DNA of 64,000 nt from Nonomuraea candida. GTDB taxonomy: Bacteria; Actinomycetota; Actinomycetes; Streptosporangiales; Streptosporangiaceae. Below, piece by piece: positions 46,749-54,967 of this stretch. The stretch lies in the NCBI RefSeq assembly GCF_000725485.1, contig NZ_KL647031.1, forward strand, positions 372,001 through 436,000, in the 5' to 3' direction. Each line of letters starts with the position of its first letter. Positions within the stretch are counted from its first letter, which is position 1. Made by a program: the position numbers and the translations under genes. The notes under the pieces are model-generated. The model was not told the origin of the DNA, made no database searches, and worked only from the letters and a program-made list of their open reading frames with translations.

Positions 46749-48889
46749 TCAACAGGCGCAGCACCCCGTCCGGTGATGGACGCGGTCGAGGACGTGCCGG
46801 CGGCTCCGGCCGTGGCGGGCGTCCCGCCTTCCGCTCCGACGACAGCCGCGGCGGCGGTTTCCGCCGCGACGACGACTCCCGCGGCGGTCCCCGCCGCGAC
46901 AACGACTTCGGCGGCAGTGGCCGCCGTGACGACTTCCGCGGGCGGCCCTCGGGCGACTCGCGTGATGCCCTGCGCGCCGACCGGAGCGGGTCCCGTGCCC
47001 GGTACGGCCGGCGCGACGGCGAGGGCGAGGCCCGCACCGGCCGCGAGGGCAGGTTCGGCGCCGGCGACCGCCAGGGCGGCTTCGACCGCGGCGACCGCCA
47101 GAGCCGGTTCTCCGGCGGCGACCGCCAGGCGCGGTTCGGCGGCGGTGACCGCGAGGGCCGGTTCGGCGGTGACCGCCAGGTCGGCGGTGACCGTCAGGGC
47201 CGCTTCGGCGGTGGTGACCGTCAGGACCGGTACGGCCGGGGTGAGGGCTCTGGCCGGGGTGACCGGGAGAGCCGCTTCGGCCGCGACGACCGTTACGGGC
47301 GTGAGGACCGCCAGGGGCGGGGCGAGCGTTCCGAGCGGTTCCGTGGCGAGGAGCAGCGGGGCGGATACCGTTCCGAGGCCCGTGACGACCGGCGCGACGG
47401 CCGCCACGACGACCGGCGCGACGGCCGCCACGACGACCGGCGCGACGACCGGCGCGACGACAGGTCCGGTGGCCGGGGCGACGACCGGCGTGACGAGCGC
47501 GCCGGTGGGTTCCGGGCCGGGCGCAGCGGGCGCCGTGAGGACGTCGCCCCCAGGGGCGCGAACGCGTCCCGGGCCCGCTACGGCCGGCGCGACGGCGACG
47601 AGCGGCCGGGCCAGAGCGGCGGCGGCTGGAGCCGTTCGGGCGGCGACCGCGACAGGTTCGCCGGTGGCGGTCGTGACAGGTCCGCCGGAGGCGGTCGTGA
47701 CAGGTTCGCCGGAGGCGACCGCGGCCGGCCGGCCGGCGGCGGGTTCGCCGGTGGCGACCGGGGCCGCCCGAGCGGTGGTGACCGGGACAGGTTCGCCGGT
47801 GGCGACCGTGGCCGGACGGGCTTCGGGGACCGCAGCCGGTCGGCCGGTGGTGACCGGGGCCGGTCGGGCTTCGGGGACGGGCGTGGCGGGCGTACGCCGC
47901 GCCATGACGACGTGCAGACCATCGGTGGCGGCGGGCGCGGGACGTACGGCTCGCGCGACCGGCAGCGTGGCGGCCAGGGCGGCGGTTACGGTGGCGGCCA
48001 GGGCGGCGGTTACGGTGGCGGCCAGGGCGGCGGTTACGGTGGCCGGCAGGGCGAAAGCCCCGCCAGCCCGCAGCACGACCGGGTGAAGGCCGCGCGCCAG
48101 CCCCTCCGCGACCGCAACTTCTACCCCGAGGGCTACACCGACGAGCGCGACACCACCGAGGTGCCGGACGGCGTGCGGCTGCAGAAGGTGCTCGCCCAGG
48201 CGGGCGTGGCCAGCCGCAGGGCCTGCGAGGAGATGATCGGCGACGGCCGCGTCACCGTGAACGGCCAGGTCGTCCGCAGGTTCGGCGCCAAGGTCGACCC
48301 GGCGACGCAGGTCATCCACGTGGACGGCAAGCGCATCCCGACCGCGCCCGACCTGGTCTACTACGCGCTCAACAAGCCCATCGGCGTCGTCTCCACCATG
48401 GACGACCCGCAGGGCCGCCCGTGCCTGGCCGACTTCGTCCAGGAGCTGGCGCCGCGGCTGTTCCACGTCGGGCGGCTCGACACCGAGACCGAGGGCCTGC
48501 TGCTGCTCACCAACGACGGTGAGCTGGCCAACCGGCTGACGCACCCGAGCTACGGCGTGCAGAAGAAATACTGGGCCAAGGTGCCGGGGCCGATCCCGCG
48601 CGACCTGGGGCGGCGCCTCAGGGAGGGCATCGAGCTGGAGGACGGCATCGCCAGGGCCGACTCCTTCGCCATCGTGCAGGAGCACGGCCAGCAGGCGCTG
48701 GTCGAGGTGGTGCTGCACGAGGGCCGCAAGCACGTGGTCAGGCGGATGCTGGAGGAGGCCGGGCACCGGGTCATCGACCTGGCCAGGATCGAGTTCGGGC
48801 CGGTGAAGCTGGGCCGTACCAAGCCGGGCACCGTCAGGTCGCTCAGCTTGAAGGAAGTCGGCGAACTTTACGCGGCCGTTAAGCTGTAA
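46745..48889 (+). CDS. Pseudouridine synthase (RluB/RsuA family) with ~460-residue RG-rich extension
   Basis: The C-terminal ~250 residues are a complete 23S rRNA pseudouridine synthase: S4 domain VRLQKVLAQAGVASRRACEE then the catalytic domain YYALNKPIGVVSTM, with catalytic Asp in VGRLDTETEGLLLLT, and KYWAKV. The N-terminal ~460 residues are low-complexity, built from GDRxxRFGGG, DDRRDGRH and GGQGGGYGG repeats (RGG-like). Such tails bind RNA and can drive condensates; the role here is inference. The GTG start overlaps the scpB stop. A terminator follows. Confidence 0.9.
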   Translation: MINRRSTPSGDGRGRGRAGGSGRGGRPAFRSDDSRGGGFRRDDDSRGGPRRDNDFGGSGRRDDFRGRPSGDSRDALRADRSGSRARYGRRDGEGEARTGREGRFGAGDRQGGFDRGDRQSRFSGGDRQARFGGGDREGRFGGDRQVGGDRQGRFGGGDRQDRYGRGEGSGRGDRESRFGRDDRYGREDRQGRGERSERFRGEEQRGGYRSEARDDRRDGRHDDRRDGRHDDRRDDRRDDRSGGRGDDRRDERAGGFRAGRSGRREDVAPRGANASRARYGRRDGDERPGQSGGGWSRSGGDRDRFAGGGRDRSAGGGRDRFAGGDRGRPAGGGFAGGDRGRPSGGDRDRFAGGDRGRTGFGDRSRSAGGDRGRSGFGDGRGGRTPRHDDVQTIGGGGRGTYGSRDRQRGGQGGGYGGGQGGGYGGGQGGGYGGRQGESPASPQHDRVKAARQPLRDRNFYPEGYTDERDTTEVPDGVRLQKVLAQAGVASRRACEEMIGDGRVTVNGQVVRRFGAKVDPATQVIHVDGKRIPTAPDLVYYALNKPIGVVSTMDDPQGRPCLADFVQELAPRLFHVGRLDTETEGLLLLTNDGELANRLTHPSYGVQKKYWAKVPGPIPRDLGRRLREGIELEDGIARADSFAIVQEHGQQALVEVVLHEGRKHVVRRMLEEAGHRVIDLARIEFGPVKLGRTKPGTVRSLSLKEVGELYAAVKL
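47955..48055 (+). repeat. In-frame repeat encoding GGYGGGQG units in the pseudouridine synthase
   Basis: A 24-bp unit (GGCGGTTACGGTGGCGGCCA plus GGGC) is repeated about three times and encodes GGYGGGQG, at the end of the disordered N-terminal region. Confidence 0.85.
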
Positions 48890-48905
48890 TCTGGCCGGAC
48901 GCAGG

Positions 48906-48934
48906 AGCCCGTGCGAATCTCCGCACGGGCTTTC
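48906..48934 (+). terminator. Terminator of the parA-rluB operon
   Basis: AGCCCGTGCG (48906-48915) and CGCACGGGCT (48922-48931) pair perfectly around AATCTC, followed by TTT, 17 nt after the rluB stop and before aroH. Confidence 0.85.
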
Positions 48935-48957
48935 CCGGCATAGAGGGGACGAACCAC

Positions 48958-49317
48958 ATGGTGCGGGCGATCCGCGGGGCGATCCAGGTGGACGCCAACG
49001 ACCGCGAGTCGGTCATCTCGGGCACGACCGAGCTGGTCAGCGCGATCATGGAGCGCAACAGCCTGACGCCCGACGACGTGATCAGCGTGCTGTTCACGGC
49101 CACGCCCGACCTGACGGCCGAGTTCCCCGCGCTGGCGGCCCGCAAGCTGGGCTTCCACGAGGTGCCGCTGATCTGCTGCACCGAGATCGACGTGCCGGGG
49201 GCGCTGCCCCGCGTCGTGCGCCTGATGGCGCACGTGGAGAGCGACCGCCCGCGTTCGGAGATCCAGCACGTCTATCTGCGGGGCGCGGTGGCGCTGCGCC
49301 AGGACATCGCCCAGTAA
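48958..49317 (+). CDS. aroH: Chorismate mutase, AroH class
   Basis: This 119-residue monofunctional enzyme converts chorismate to prephenate for Phe/Tyr. AroH-fold features: N-terminal VRAIRGAIQVDAND with active-site Arg, ISVLFTATPDLTAEFPA, and the CTEIDVPGALPRVVRLM segment with the active-site Glu and Arg. It lies next to tyrA, so prephenate is made and used by neighbouring gene products. Its last codons (CCCAGTAATC) seed a 12-bp repeat downstream. Confidence 0.94.
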   Translation: MVRAIRGAIQVDANDRESVISGTTELVSAIMERNSLTPDDVISVLFTATPDLTAEFPALAARKLGFHEVPLICCTEIDVPGALPRVVRLMAHVESDRPRSEIQHVYLRGAVALRQDIAQ

Positions 49318-49368
49318 TCAGCCCAGTAATCCGTCCAGTCATCAGCCCGGCCATCCGCCTGGTAAAAA
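49309..49368 (+). repeat. 12-bp degenerate repeat across the aroH stop
   Basis: GCCCAGTAATCA at 49309-49320 (containing the stop TAA) is followed by GCCCAGTAATCC, GTCCAGTCATCA and GCCCGGCCATCC at 12-bp steps. Confidence 0.75.
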
Positions 49369-49431
49369 CGCCCAGCAGATCCTTCGGCAGACCGCTCTTG
49401 TAAACCGCCCTGCAACCCGGCGGGAGCGACA

Positions 49432-50595
49432 ATGGCCACGCGGCGCCGGCGGCTCCCGGCACCATCCGTCACCGGCCCGTACGGCCCGATCTATCAGGAC
49501 ACCGAGATGGAACTTCGTACCGTGCTCGTCGTCGGCACCGGCCTCATCGGCACCTCCGTGGCGCTGGCGTTGCGCAAGCGCGGCGTGCGGGTGCTGCTGG
49601 CCGACCGTGACCCGGGAGCCGTGCGGCTGGCGCGGGAGCTGGGCGCGGGCGAAGACTGGCTGCCCGCGACGGCGGCGTCCGATCCGGCCGATCTGGCGAT
49701 CATCGCGGTGCCGCCCGCGCACGTCGCGTCCGAGCTGCTGGAGCTGCAGCGGATCGGCGCGGCGCGGTTCTACACCGACGTCGCCAGCGTCAAGGCCGAG
49801 CCCATTCACCGGGCCGTCCAGCTCGGCTGCGACCTGACCACCTACGTCGCCTCCCACCCGCTGGCCGGGCGGGAGAAGTCGGGGCCGGGGGCGGCCAGGG
49901 ACGACCTGTTCCTCGGACGCCCGTGGGCGTTGTGCCCGACCGAGGAGGCCGACCCCGAGGCGAAGGCGGCCGTGCTGCGGCTGATCGAGCTGTGCGGGGC
50001 CAACGCGGTCGAGGTGGGCGCGATCGACCACGACCGCGCGGTGGCCGTGGTGTCCCACGCGCCCCACGTGGCGGCCTCCGCCGTGGCAGCCCGCCTGGCC
50101 GACGCGACCGACGTCGCGCTCGGGCTGGCCGGGCAGGGGGTGCGTGACGTCACGCGCATCGCGGGCAGCGATCCGGGCCTGTGGCTGGGCATCCTGGCCG
50201 GCAACGCCTCGCCGGTCGCCGAGGTGCTGGAGGCCGTGGCCAACGACCTGGCCGACGCGGCGAGCGCGCTGCGCGCCCTGGCCGACGGCGACGGCACCGC
50301 CACCCACGAGATCACCCAGCTGCTCAAGCGCGGCGTGGCCGGCCACGACCGCATCCCGGGCAAGCACGGCGGGCCCGCCTCCTCCTACGCCACCGTCCAG
50401 GTGGTCATCGGCGACCGTCCCGGCCAGCTCGCCCGGCTGTTCCAGGCGTGCGACGAGGTCGGGGTCAACGTCGAGGACGTGCGCCTGGAGCACGCCCCCG
50501 GCCTGCCGCTGGGCATCGCCGAGCTGTCGGTCGAGCCCGACGCGGCCGCCACCCTGACCGAGGCCCTGCACGAGCGCGGCTGGCAGGTCCCCTGA
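49432..50595 (+). CDS. tyrA: Prephenate dehydrogenase with ACT domain
   Basis: TyrA oxidises prephenate to 4-hydroxyphenylpyruvate in tyrosine synthesis. The 387-residue protein has an NAD-binding motif VVGTGLIGTSVALAL, the catalytic-region VASHPLAGREKSGPGAA with His, a helical dimer domain, and a C-terminal ACT domain (~310-385; VVIGDRPGQLARLFQACDEVGVNVEDV) that usually senses amino acids. ATG 49432 has GGGAG 5 nt upstream and gives a 25-residue lead; ATG 49507 (MELRTVLVVG) is the alternative at the homology start. Tandem repeats follow the stop. Confidence 0.93.
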   Translation: MATRRRRLPAPSVTGPYGPIYQDTEMELRTVLVVGTGLIGTSVALALRKRGVRVLLADRDPGAVRLARELGAGEDWLPATAASDPADLAIIAVPPAHVASELLELQRIGAARFYTDVASVKAEPIHRAVQLGCDLTTYVASHPLAGREKSGPGAARDDLFLGRPWALCPTEEADPEAKAAVLRLIELCGANAVEVGAIDHDRAVAVVSHAPHVAASAVAARLADATDVALGLAGQGVRDVTRIAGSDPGLWLGILAGNASPVAEVLEAVANDLADAASALRALADGDGTATHEITQLLKRGVAGHDRIPGKHGGPASSYATVQVVIGDRPGQLARLFQACDEVGVNVEDVRLEHAPGLPLGIAELSVEPDAAATLTEALHERGWQVP

Positions 50596-50615
50596 ACGCG
50601 GGGGCCTTTGACGGC

Positions 50616-50730
50616 GGGGCACTGGCCTCGGGGCACTGGCCTCGGGGCACTGGCCTCGGGGCACTGGCCTCGGAGAGCCCTTTGACCGCAGGACCCTGAC
50701 TGCAGGGGCCCTGACTGCAGGGGCCCTGAC
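50616..50730 (+). repeat. 14-bp and 15-bp tandem repeats downstream of tyrA
   Basis: GGGGCACTGGCCTC occurs four times head to tail (50616-50671). After 29 bp, TGCAGGGGCCCTGAC occurs twice (50701-50730) with flanking partial copies. Confidence 0.95.
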
Positions 50731-50773
50731 TGCGACGGGCCTGCCCGGCAGGTCCTTTGACGTGGTGAACGCG

Positions 50774-50807
50774 CGGCGGGCGGGACCGGGATCGGTCCCG
50801 CCCGCCG
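50774..50807. terminator. Bidirectional terminator between tyrA and the DUF2795 gene
   Basis: CGGCGGGCGGGACC (50774-50787) pairs perfectly with GGTCCCGCCCGCCG (50794-50807) around GGGATC, between two convergent genes. Confidence 0.85.
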
Positions 50808-50819
50808 CACCCCCACGCT

Positions 50820-51014
50820 TCAGCGTTTGGTGACCGCCTCGCTGACGGCGTTCGGGCCGTCGTACTGGCGGTCGGGCATGTTCTGCAGGGCCTGGACGAT
50901 GTCGTCGCCGGCGTTGTGGTCGCGGGCGGCCTTGACCAGGTCGTCCTTGCTGGCCGGATAGTCGACCCCGCTGAGATGTTTCTGCAGGTCGATCGGATTC
51001 GGTGCAGTGCTCAT
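50820..51014 (-). CDS. DUF2795 small protein
   Basis: The 64-residue protein has the DUF2795 pattern: PIDLQKHLSGVDYPASKDDLVKAARDH, then a helix ending in LQNMPDRQYDGPNAVSEAV. The family is common in actinobacteria and its function is unknown; the fold resembles a small DNA-binding-like helical bundle. No ribosome site is obvious. Single gene with its own terminator. Confidence 0.85.
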   Translation of the reverse strand: MSTAPNPIDLQKHLSGVDYPASKDDLVKAARDHNAGDDIVQALQNMPDRQYDGPNAVSEAVTKR

Positions 51015-51091
51015 ACCCGCCAGCTACCCCGCCTCGGGAAACGTAACGGCGCGCCCCCGTCTTCCACGCCATGGCGGCCTCCGCACGGGGA

Positions 51092-51940
51092 TCAGCCGCC
51101 GGTACGTTCCAGCCTGCGCCGGGCCCGCTCGACCGAGCGCGGCAGGCCGCGCCGCTCCGACAGCGCCGCGGGCAGCCGGCGCACGGCCGTACGCAGCCCG
51201 GCCCAGCCCGTGGGCCCGCTGCGCACCGCCTCGAACGCCCGCCTGGCCACCACCCGCCAGGGGCGGCGCAGCACCGCGGTCAGGAAGGAGTTGCGCGCGG
51301 CCAGCACCTGCCTGCCGCGCGGGTCCCTGGCGGGGGAGGGGTGGTGGTGGGCCACGACGTCGGCCACGTACGCCAGCCCCCAGCCCTGCGCGGCCAGGTC
51401 CATGGCCAGCCGCTCCTCCTCGCCGAAGAAGAAGATCACGTCGTCGAACCCGCCCGCCTCCAGGAACGCCTCCGTGCGCACCACCGCCCCGCACGCCAGG
51501 AACCCCAGCACGCTCGGCCCCGGCAGGTCCGGCTCGACGCCCAGCGGCGAGCGGCTCATCTGCTCGGATACCGGGTCCAGCCGCTCCTCGGGGCCCACCA
51601 GCACGCGGGCGGCCAGCAACGCCAGGCGCGGATGCGCGTCCAGCACGTCGGCGGCGCGCTCCAGCGCGCCCGGCGCCCACCAGGAGTCGTCGTCGGCGAA
51701 GGCCACGTACGGCGTCTCGGCCATCCGGACGCCGACGTTGCGGGCGGTGGCGCCCAGGTTCCGGCCCGCCTCCACCACGTGCACGTCCGGGAAGTGACGG
51801 CGGACGAACCCGGCGGTCCCGTCGGAGGAGCCGTTGTCCACCAGGATGACCGGGCGCGGGTGCAGGGGAAGGGTACGGGTCAGCGCCCGCACCCTGTCCT
51901 TGCTCGCCACGACGACGGTGACGCGGGCTCCGTTCTTCAC
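51092..51940 (-). CDS. Glycosyltransferase family 2
   Basis: The 282-residue GT-A fold enzyme has VTVVVASKDRVRALTRTL at the start, DNGSSDGT, the metal-binding YVAFADDDSWW (DDD, DxD class), and the acceptor-side FFGEEERLAMDLAAQGW (the ED/EE catalytic-base region). It likely builds a cell-surface glycan. The C-terminal basic tail may contact the membrane. GTG start at 51940. No sugar-synthesis neighbours. Confidence 0.87.
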   Translation of the reverse strand: MKNGARVTVVVASKDRVRALTRTLPLHPRPVILVDNGSSDGTAGFVRRHFPDVHVVEAGRNLGATARNVGVRMAETPYVAFADDDSWWAPGALERAADVLDAHPRLALLAARVLVGPEERLDPVSEQMSRSPLGVEPDLPGPSVLGFLACGAVVRTEAFLEAGGFDDVIFFFGEEERLAMDLAAQGWGLAYVADVVAHHHPSPARDPRGRQVLAARNSFLTAVLRRPWRVVARRAFEAVRSGPTGWAGLRTAVRRLPAALSERRGLPRSVERARRRLERTGG

Positions 51941-51987
51941 AAGGTGCCACTTACCGGGCGGGACCGACTTAGTCCTCGTACGGGTGG

Positions 51988-52054
51988 TTGACGGACGGGT
52001 GGGGGTGACGTATAGATGATGGTAACAGCGTTACCGACCAGAAACGACGTTACC
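51988..52054 (+). promoter_or_regulatory. Promoter and TetR operators of the tetR - carotenoid oxygenase operon
   Basis: TTGACG (51988-51993), 17 bp, TATAGA (52011-52016). Overlapping the start point is GGTAAC-agc-GTTACC (52021-52035), with a degenerate second copy ending GTTACC (52049-52054), 19 bp further on. This is consistent with autorepression by the TetR protein encoded at 52059. Confidence 0.7.
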
Positions 52055-52058
52055 ACCT

Positions 52059-52850
52059 ATGACCGGATCTCCGTACCAGCAGGCCCAGCGGGAAGGGCAG
52101 GACGCCGTCAGGACGGCGGTCCTCGACACGGCCAAGCGGCTGCTCATGACCGAGGGGCCGGCGGCGCTCACCGTGCGGCGGATCTCCGGCGAGGCGGGCT
52201 GCTCGACCAAGGTGATCTACACGCTCTTCGGCGGCAAGGACGGGCTCAGCGAGGCGCTCTGGCTGGAGGGGTTCGCCAGGTTCGAGCGGTGGCTGCTGGC
52301 GGAGCTGCCGCACGCCGACCCGCTCACGCGGCTGCACAGGGGCCTGATGGCCTACCGGGACTACGCGCTCAGCGAGACCGACTACTACCGGGTCATGTTC
52401 CAGAGCGCCCTGCCGGGGTTCGCGGCGCGGCCCGAGGCGATGGCGGCGGCCAAGCGCACGTTCGGGCTGCTGGTGCAGGGCGTGGCCGACTGCCTGGAGG
52501 CGGGCGTGCTGCGCGGGGCCGAGGCGGGGGAGATCGCCGACATCGTGTGGATGGCCATGCACGGCGCCGTGAGTCTGGAAATTTCGGGATATTTCGATCG
52601 GGACGAGGCCGAGCAGCGCTTCCGGCTGCTGTGCACCTCGGTGCTCACGCCGTTCCTGGCTCCCGACGGGCATGCGGGCGGCGCGCACACAGACGACCAG
52701 CACGACGACGAGCACGACGACCAGCGCGACGACGACCAGCACGACGACCAGCACGACGACCAGCACGACGACCAGCACGACGACCAGCGCGACGACCAGC
52801 GCGACGACCAGCGCGACGACGGGCACGCAGCCGAGAGGGAGATGTCATGA
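52059..52850 (+). CDS. TetR family regulator with Asp/His-rich C-terminal tail
   Basis: The 263-residue regulator has an HTH at ~residues 15-65 (TVRRISGEAGCSTKVIYTLFGGKDG) and a WHG-like ligand domain to ~205. The last ~50 residues are a repeat tail of DDQH/DDQR units (12-bp repeats, 52690-52830) holding many His and Asp, which could bind divalent metal or may be a neutral repeat expansion. The stop overlaps the carotenoid oxygenase start (ATGA), so both are co-translated. The promoter contains its probable operators. Confidence 0.87.
   Translation: MTGSPYQQAQREGQDAVRTAVLDTAKRLLMTEGPAALTVRRISGEAGCSTKVIYTLFGGKDGLSEALWLEGFARFERWLLAELPHADPLTRLHRGLMAYRDYALSETDYYRVMFQSALPGFAARPEAMAAAKRTFGLLVQGVADCLEAGVLRGAEAGEIADIVWMAMHGAVSLEISGYFDRDEAEQRFRLLCTSVLTPFLAPDGHAGGAHTDDQHDDEHDDQRDDDQHDDQHDDQHDDQHDDQRDDQRDDQRDDGHAAEREMS
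52690..52830 (+). repeat. 12-bp in-frame repeat encoding the D/H-rich tail
   Basis: The unit GACGACCAGCAC, varying to GACGACCAGCGC, is repeated about ten times and encodes DDQH/DDQR in the tetR C-terminus. Confidence 0.9.
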
Positions 52851-54199
52851 CCACTACACCGTTCACGGGCGGCTTCACCCCGGCGACCGAGGAGGTCACC
52901 GCCTTCGACCTCAAGGTCACCGGCCGCATCCCGGCCGAGCTCAACGGCCGCTACCTGCGCAACGGCCCCAACCCGCTCAGCCTCGACGACCCCAGTGCCT
53001 CCCACCTGTTCTTCGGCGAGGGCATGGTGCACGGGGTGCGGCTGCGCGACGGTCGCGCGGAGTGGTACCGCAACCGCTGGGTCCGCAGCGCCGGCGTCGC
53101 CGAGCGGCTGGGCGAGCCGGTCCGGCCGGGGCCGGTGCACGCCGACATGGACTTCGCGGCCAACACCCACGTCATCGGGGTGGCCGGGCGCACGTTCGCC
53201 ACCGTGGAGGCGGGGGCGCTGCCGTACGAGCTGAGCTACGAGCTCGACACCATCGGGCCGTGCGACTTCGACGGCGGGCTGCCCGGCGGTTACGCCGCGC
53301 ACACCCACCTCGACCCGGTCAGCGGCGAGCTGCACGCGCTGGCCTACTACTTCGGCTGGGACCACCACCAGCACATCGTCGTCGACCCCAAGGGCGTGGT
53401 CGCGCAGGTCAGGAACATCCCGATCGCCGACGCGCCCATGGTGCACGACTTCGCGATCACCGAGCGGTTCGTGGTGATCTACGACCTGCCGGTCACGTTC
53501 AGCCTGGTGCACGCCGAGAAGGGGCACAAGCTGCCGTACGCGTGGAACGAGGGCCACCCCGCCCGCATCGGGCTCATGTCGCGCGAGACCGGCGACGTGC
53601 GGTGGGTGGAGGGGCCGTCGTGCTGGGTCTTCCACACCCTCAACGCCTACGACGACGGCGACGAGGTGGTCGTCGACGTGGTGAGCTACCCCAGGGGCTT
53701 CGTGGACGCGCGGCTCGACCAGGGCGGCCCGCCCAGGCTCGACCGGTGGCGGATCAACCTGCGCACCGGCAGGGTCGGGGTGGCCACGCTCGACGACCGC
53801 ACCCAGGAGTTCCCGCGCATGGACGAGCGCCGTACCGGCCGGCCCTACCGCTACGGCTACACCGCCGCGACGCGCGAGCTGCACGACCTGATCGGCGCGG
53901 AGCTGGAGGACCTGCCCGACCCGGCCTTCGACAACACCCTCATCAAGCACGACCTCCTGCGCGGCACGCAGGAGTCGCGGCAGTTCGGGCGCGGCGCGTA
54001 CGTGGGCGAGCCCGTCTTCATCGGCGCTGGGGAGGCCGAGGACGACGGTTATGTGATGTCCTACGTCAACAATCCCGACAGGGGCGCGGCCGATCTGGTC
54101 ATCCTGTCCGCCCAGGACTTCACCGGCACCCCGGTCGCCACCGTGCACCTGCCCGCCCGCGTGCCGCTCGGCTTCCACGGAAGCTGGATCGCCGACTGA
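52847..54199 (+). CDS. Carotenoid oxygenase (RPE65/CCD family)
   Basis: This 450-residue non-haem Fe(II) dioxygenase of the seven-bladed propeller type cleaves carotenoids, apocarotenoids or stilbene-like compounds. All four iron-binding His regions are visible: AHTHLDPVSGELHAL, MVHDFAITERFVVIYD, WVFHTLNAYDDGD and the C-terminal GFHGSWI. N-terminal NGRYLRNGPNPL is a family signature. The substrate is unknown; no carotenoid genes are near. ATG overlaps the tetR stop by 4 nt, with GAGAGGGAG upstream. Confidence 0.92.
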   Translation: MTTTPFTGGFTPATEEVTAFDLKVTGRIPAELNGRYLRNGPNPLSLDDPSASHLFFGEGMVHGVRLRDGRAEWYRNRWVRSAGVAERLGEPVRPGPVHADMDFAANTHVIGVAGRTFATVEAGALPYELSYELDTIGPCDFDGGLPGGYAAHTHLDPVSGELHALAYYFGWDHHQHIVVDPKGVVAQVRNIPIADAPMVHDFAITERFVVIYDLPVTFSLVHAEKGHKLPYAWNEGHPARIGLMSRETGDVRWVEGPSCWVFHTLNAYDDGDEVVVDVVSYPRGFVDARLDQGGPPRLDRWRINLRTGRVGVATLDDRTQEFPRMDERRTGRPYRYGYTAATRELHDLIGAELEDLPDPAFDNTLIKHDLLRGTQESRQFGRGAYVGEPVFIGAGEAEDDGYVMSYVNNPDRGAADLVILSAQDFTGTPVATVHLPARVPLGFHGSWIAD

Positions 54200-54209
54200 C
54201 GCGGAGGCG

Positions 54210-54245
54210 GTAGCCTCTTCAGGTTGGACCAACCCTTGTTAGGGT
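54210..54245 (+). promoter_or_regulatory. cmk promoter -10 and leader with alternative hairpins
   Basis: TAGCCT (54210-54215) is a -10 candidate; the leader then contains GGTTGG-a-CCAACC (54222-54234) and ACCCT-tgtt-AGGGT (54232-54245). The two stems share bases and exclude each other. The role is unknown. Confidence 0.4.
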
Positions 54246-54274
54246 GCAGCGACATACGTGAAGAGGGAGAGGCC

Positions 54275-54931
54275 GTGACCGGTCTGGTCGTCGCCATGGA
54301 CGGCCCTTCGGGGTCGGGCAAGTCGAGCGTCTCGCGCGGGGCCGCCCGCGCGCTGGGCCTGCGTTATCTCGACACCGGGGCGATGTACCGCGCGATGACC
54401 TGGTGGATGTTGCGGCAGGGCGTCGACCTGGCCGACCCCGCCGCGATCGCGGCCCGCTGCGGCGAGCCCGCCATCGTCTCCGGCACCGACCCCGACGGCC
54501 CCACGATCCACGTCGACGGCGTCGACGTGGCGGGGCCGATCAGGGAGGCCGAGGTCACCGCCGCCGTCTCCGCCGTCGCGGCCGTGCCCGAGGTTCGGGT
54601 GCGCCTGGTGGCGCTGCAGCGGGAGATCATCGGCTCCGGCGACATCGTGGTCGAGGGCCGCGACATCGGCACCGCCGTCTGGCCGGACGCCGCCGTCAAG
54701 ATCTACCTGACGGCCAGCGCGGAGGCCCGCGCCCGCCGCCGCAGCGCCGAGGTCCACGGCTCCACGGTGGAGGCGCAGCAGGAGGCCATGGCCCGGCGTG
54801 ACACCCTGGACTCGACAAGGAAGACCGACCCGCTCTCGATGGCGGCTGGCGCCATCGAGCTCGACACCACCGCGCTGACCCTCGACGAGGTCATCGCTGA
54901 GGTGTTGAGACTGGTCAAGGAGCGCACCTGA
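54275..54931 (+). CDS. cmk: Cytidylate kinase
   Basis: Cmk phosphorylates CMP/dCMP. The 218-residue protein has the P-loop AMDGPSGSGKSSVSRGAA, YLDTGAMYRAMTWW, VVEGRDIGTAVWPDA and the LID region RRRSAEVHG. GTG 54275 is chosen because GAGGGAGAGG is just upstream and the P-loop domain starts immediately; a longer in-frame start at 54224 would read through the leader hairpins. der follows 36 nt later, the conserved actinobacterial order. Confidence 0.95.
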   Translation: MTGLVVAMDGPSGSGKSSVSRGAARALGLRYLDTGAMYRAMTWWMLRQGVDLADPAAIAARCGEPAIVSGTDPDGPTIHVDGVDVAGPIREAEVTAAVSAVAAVPEVRVRLVALQREIIGSGDIVVEGRDIGTAVWPDAAVKIYLTASAEARARRRSAEVHGSTVEAQQEAMARRDTLDSTRKTDPLSMAAGAIELDTTALTLDEVIAEVLRLVKERT

Positions 54932-54967
54932 CCTTCAGGTGCGGTACTCACTTAAGGATGAAATATC

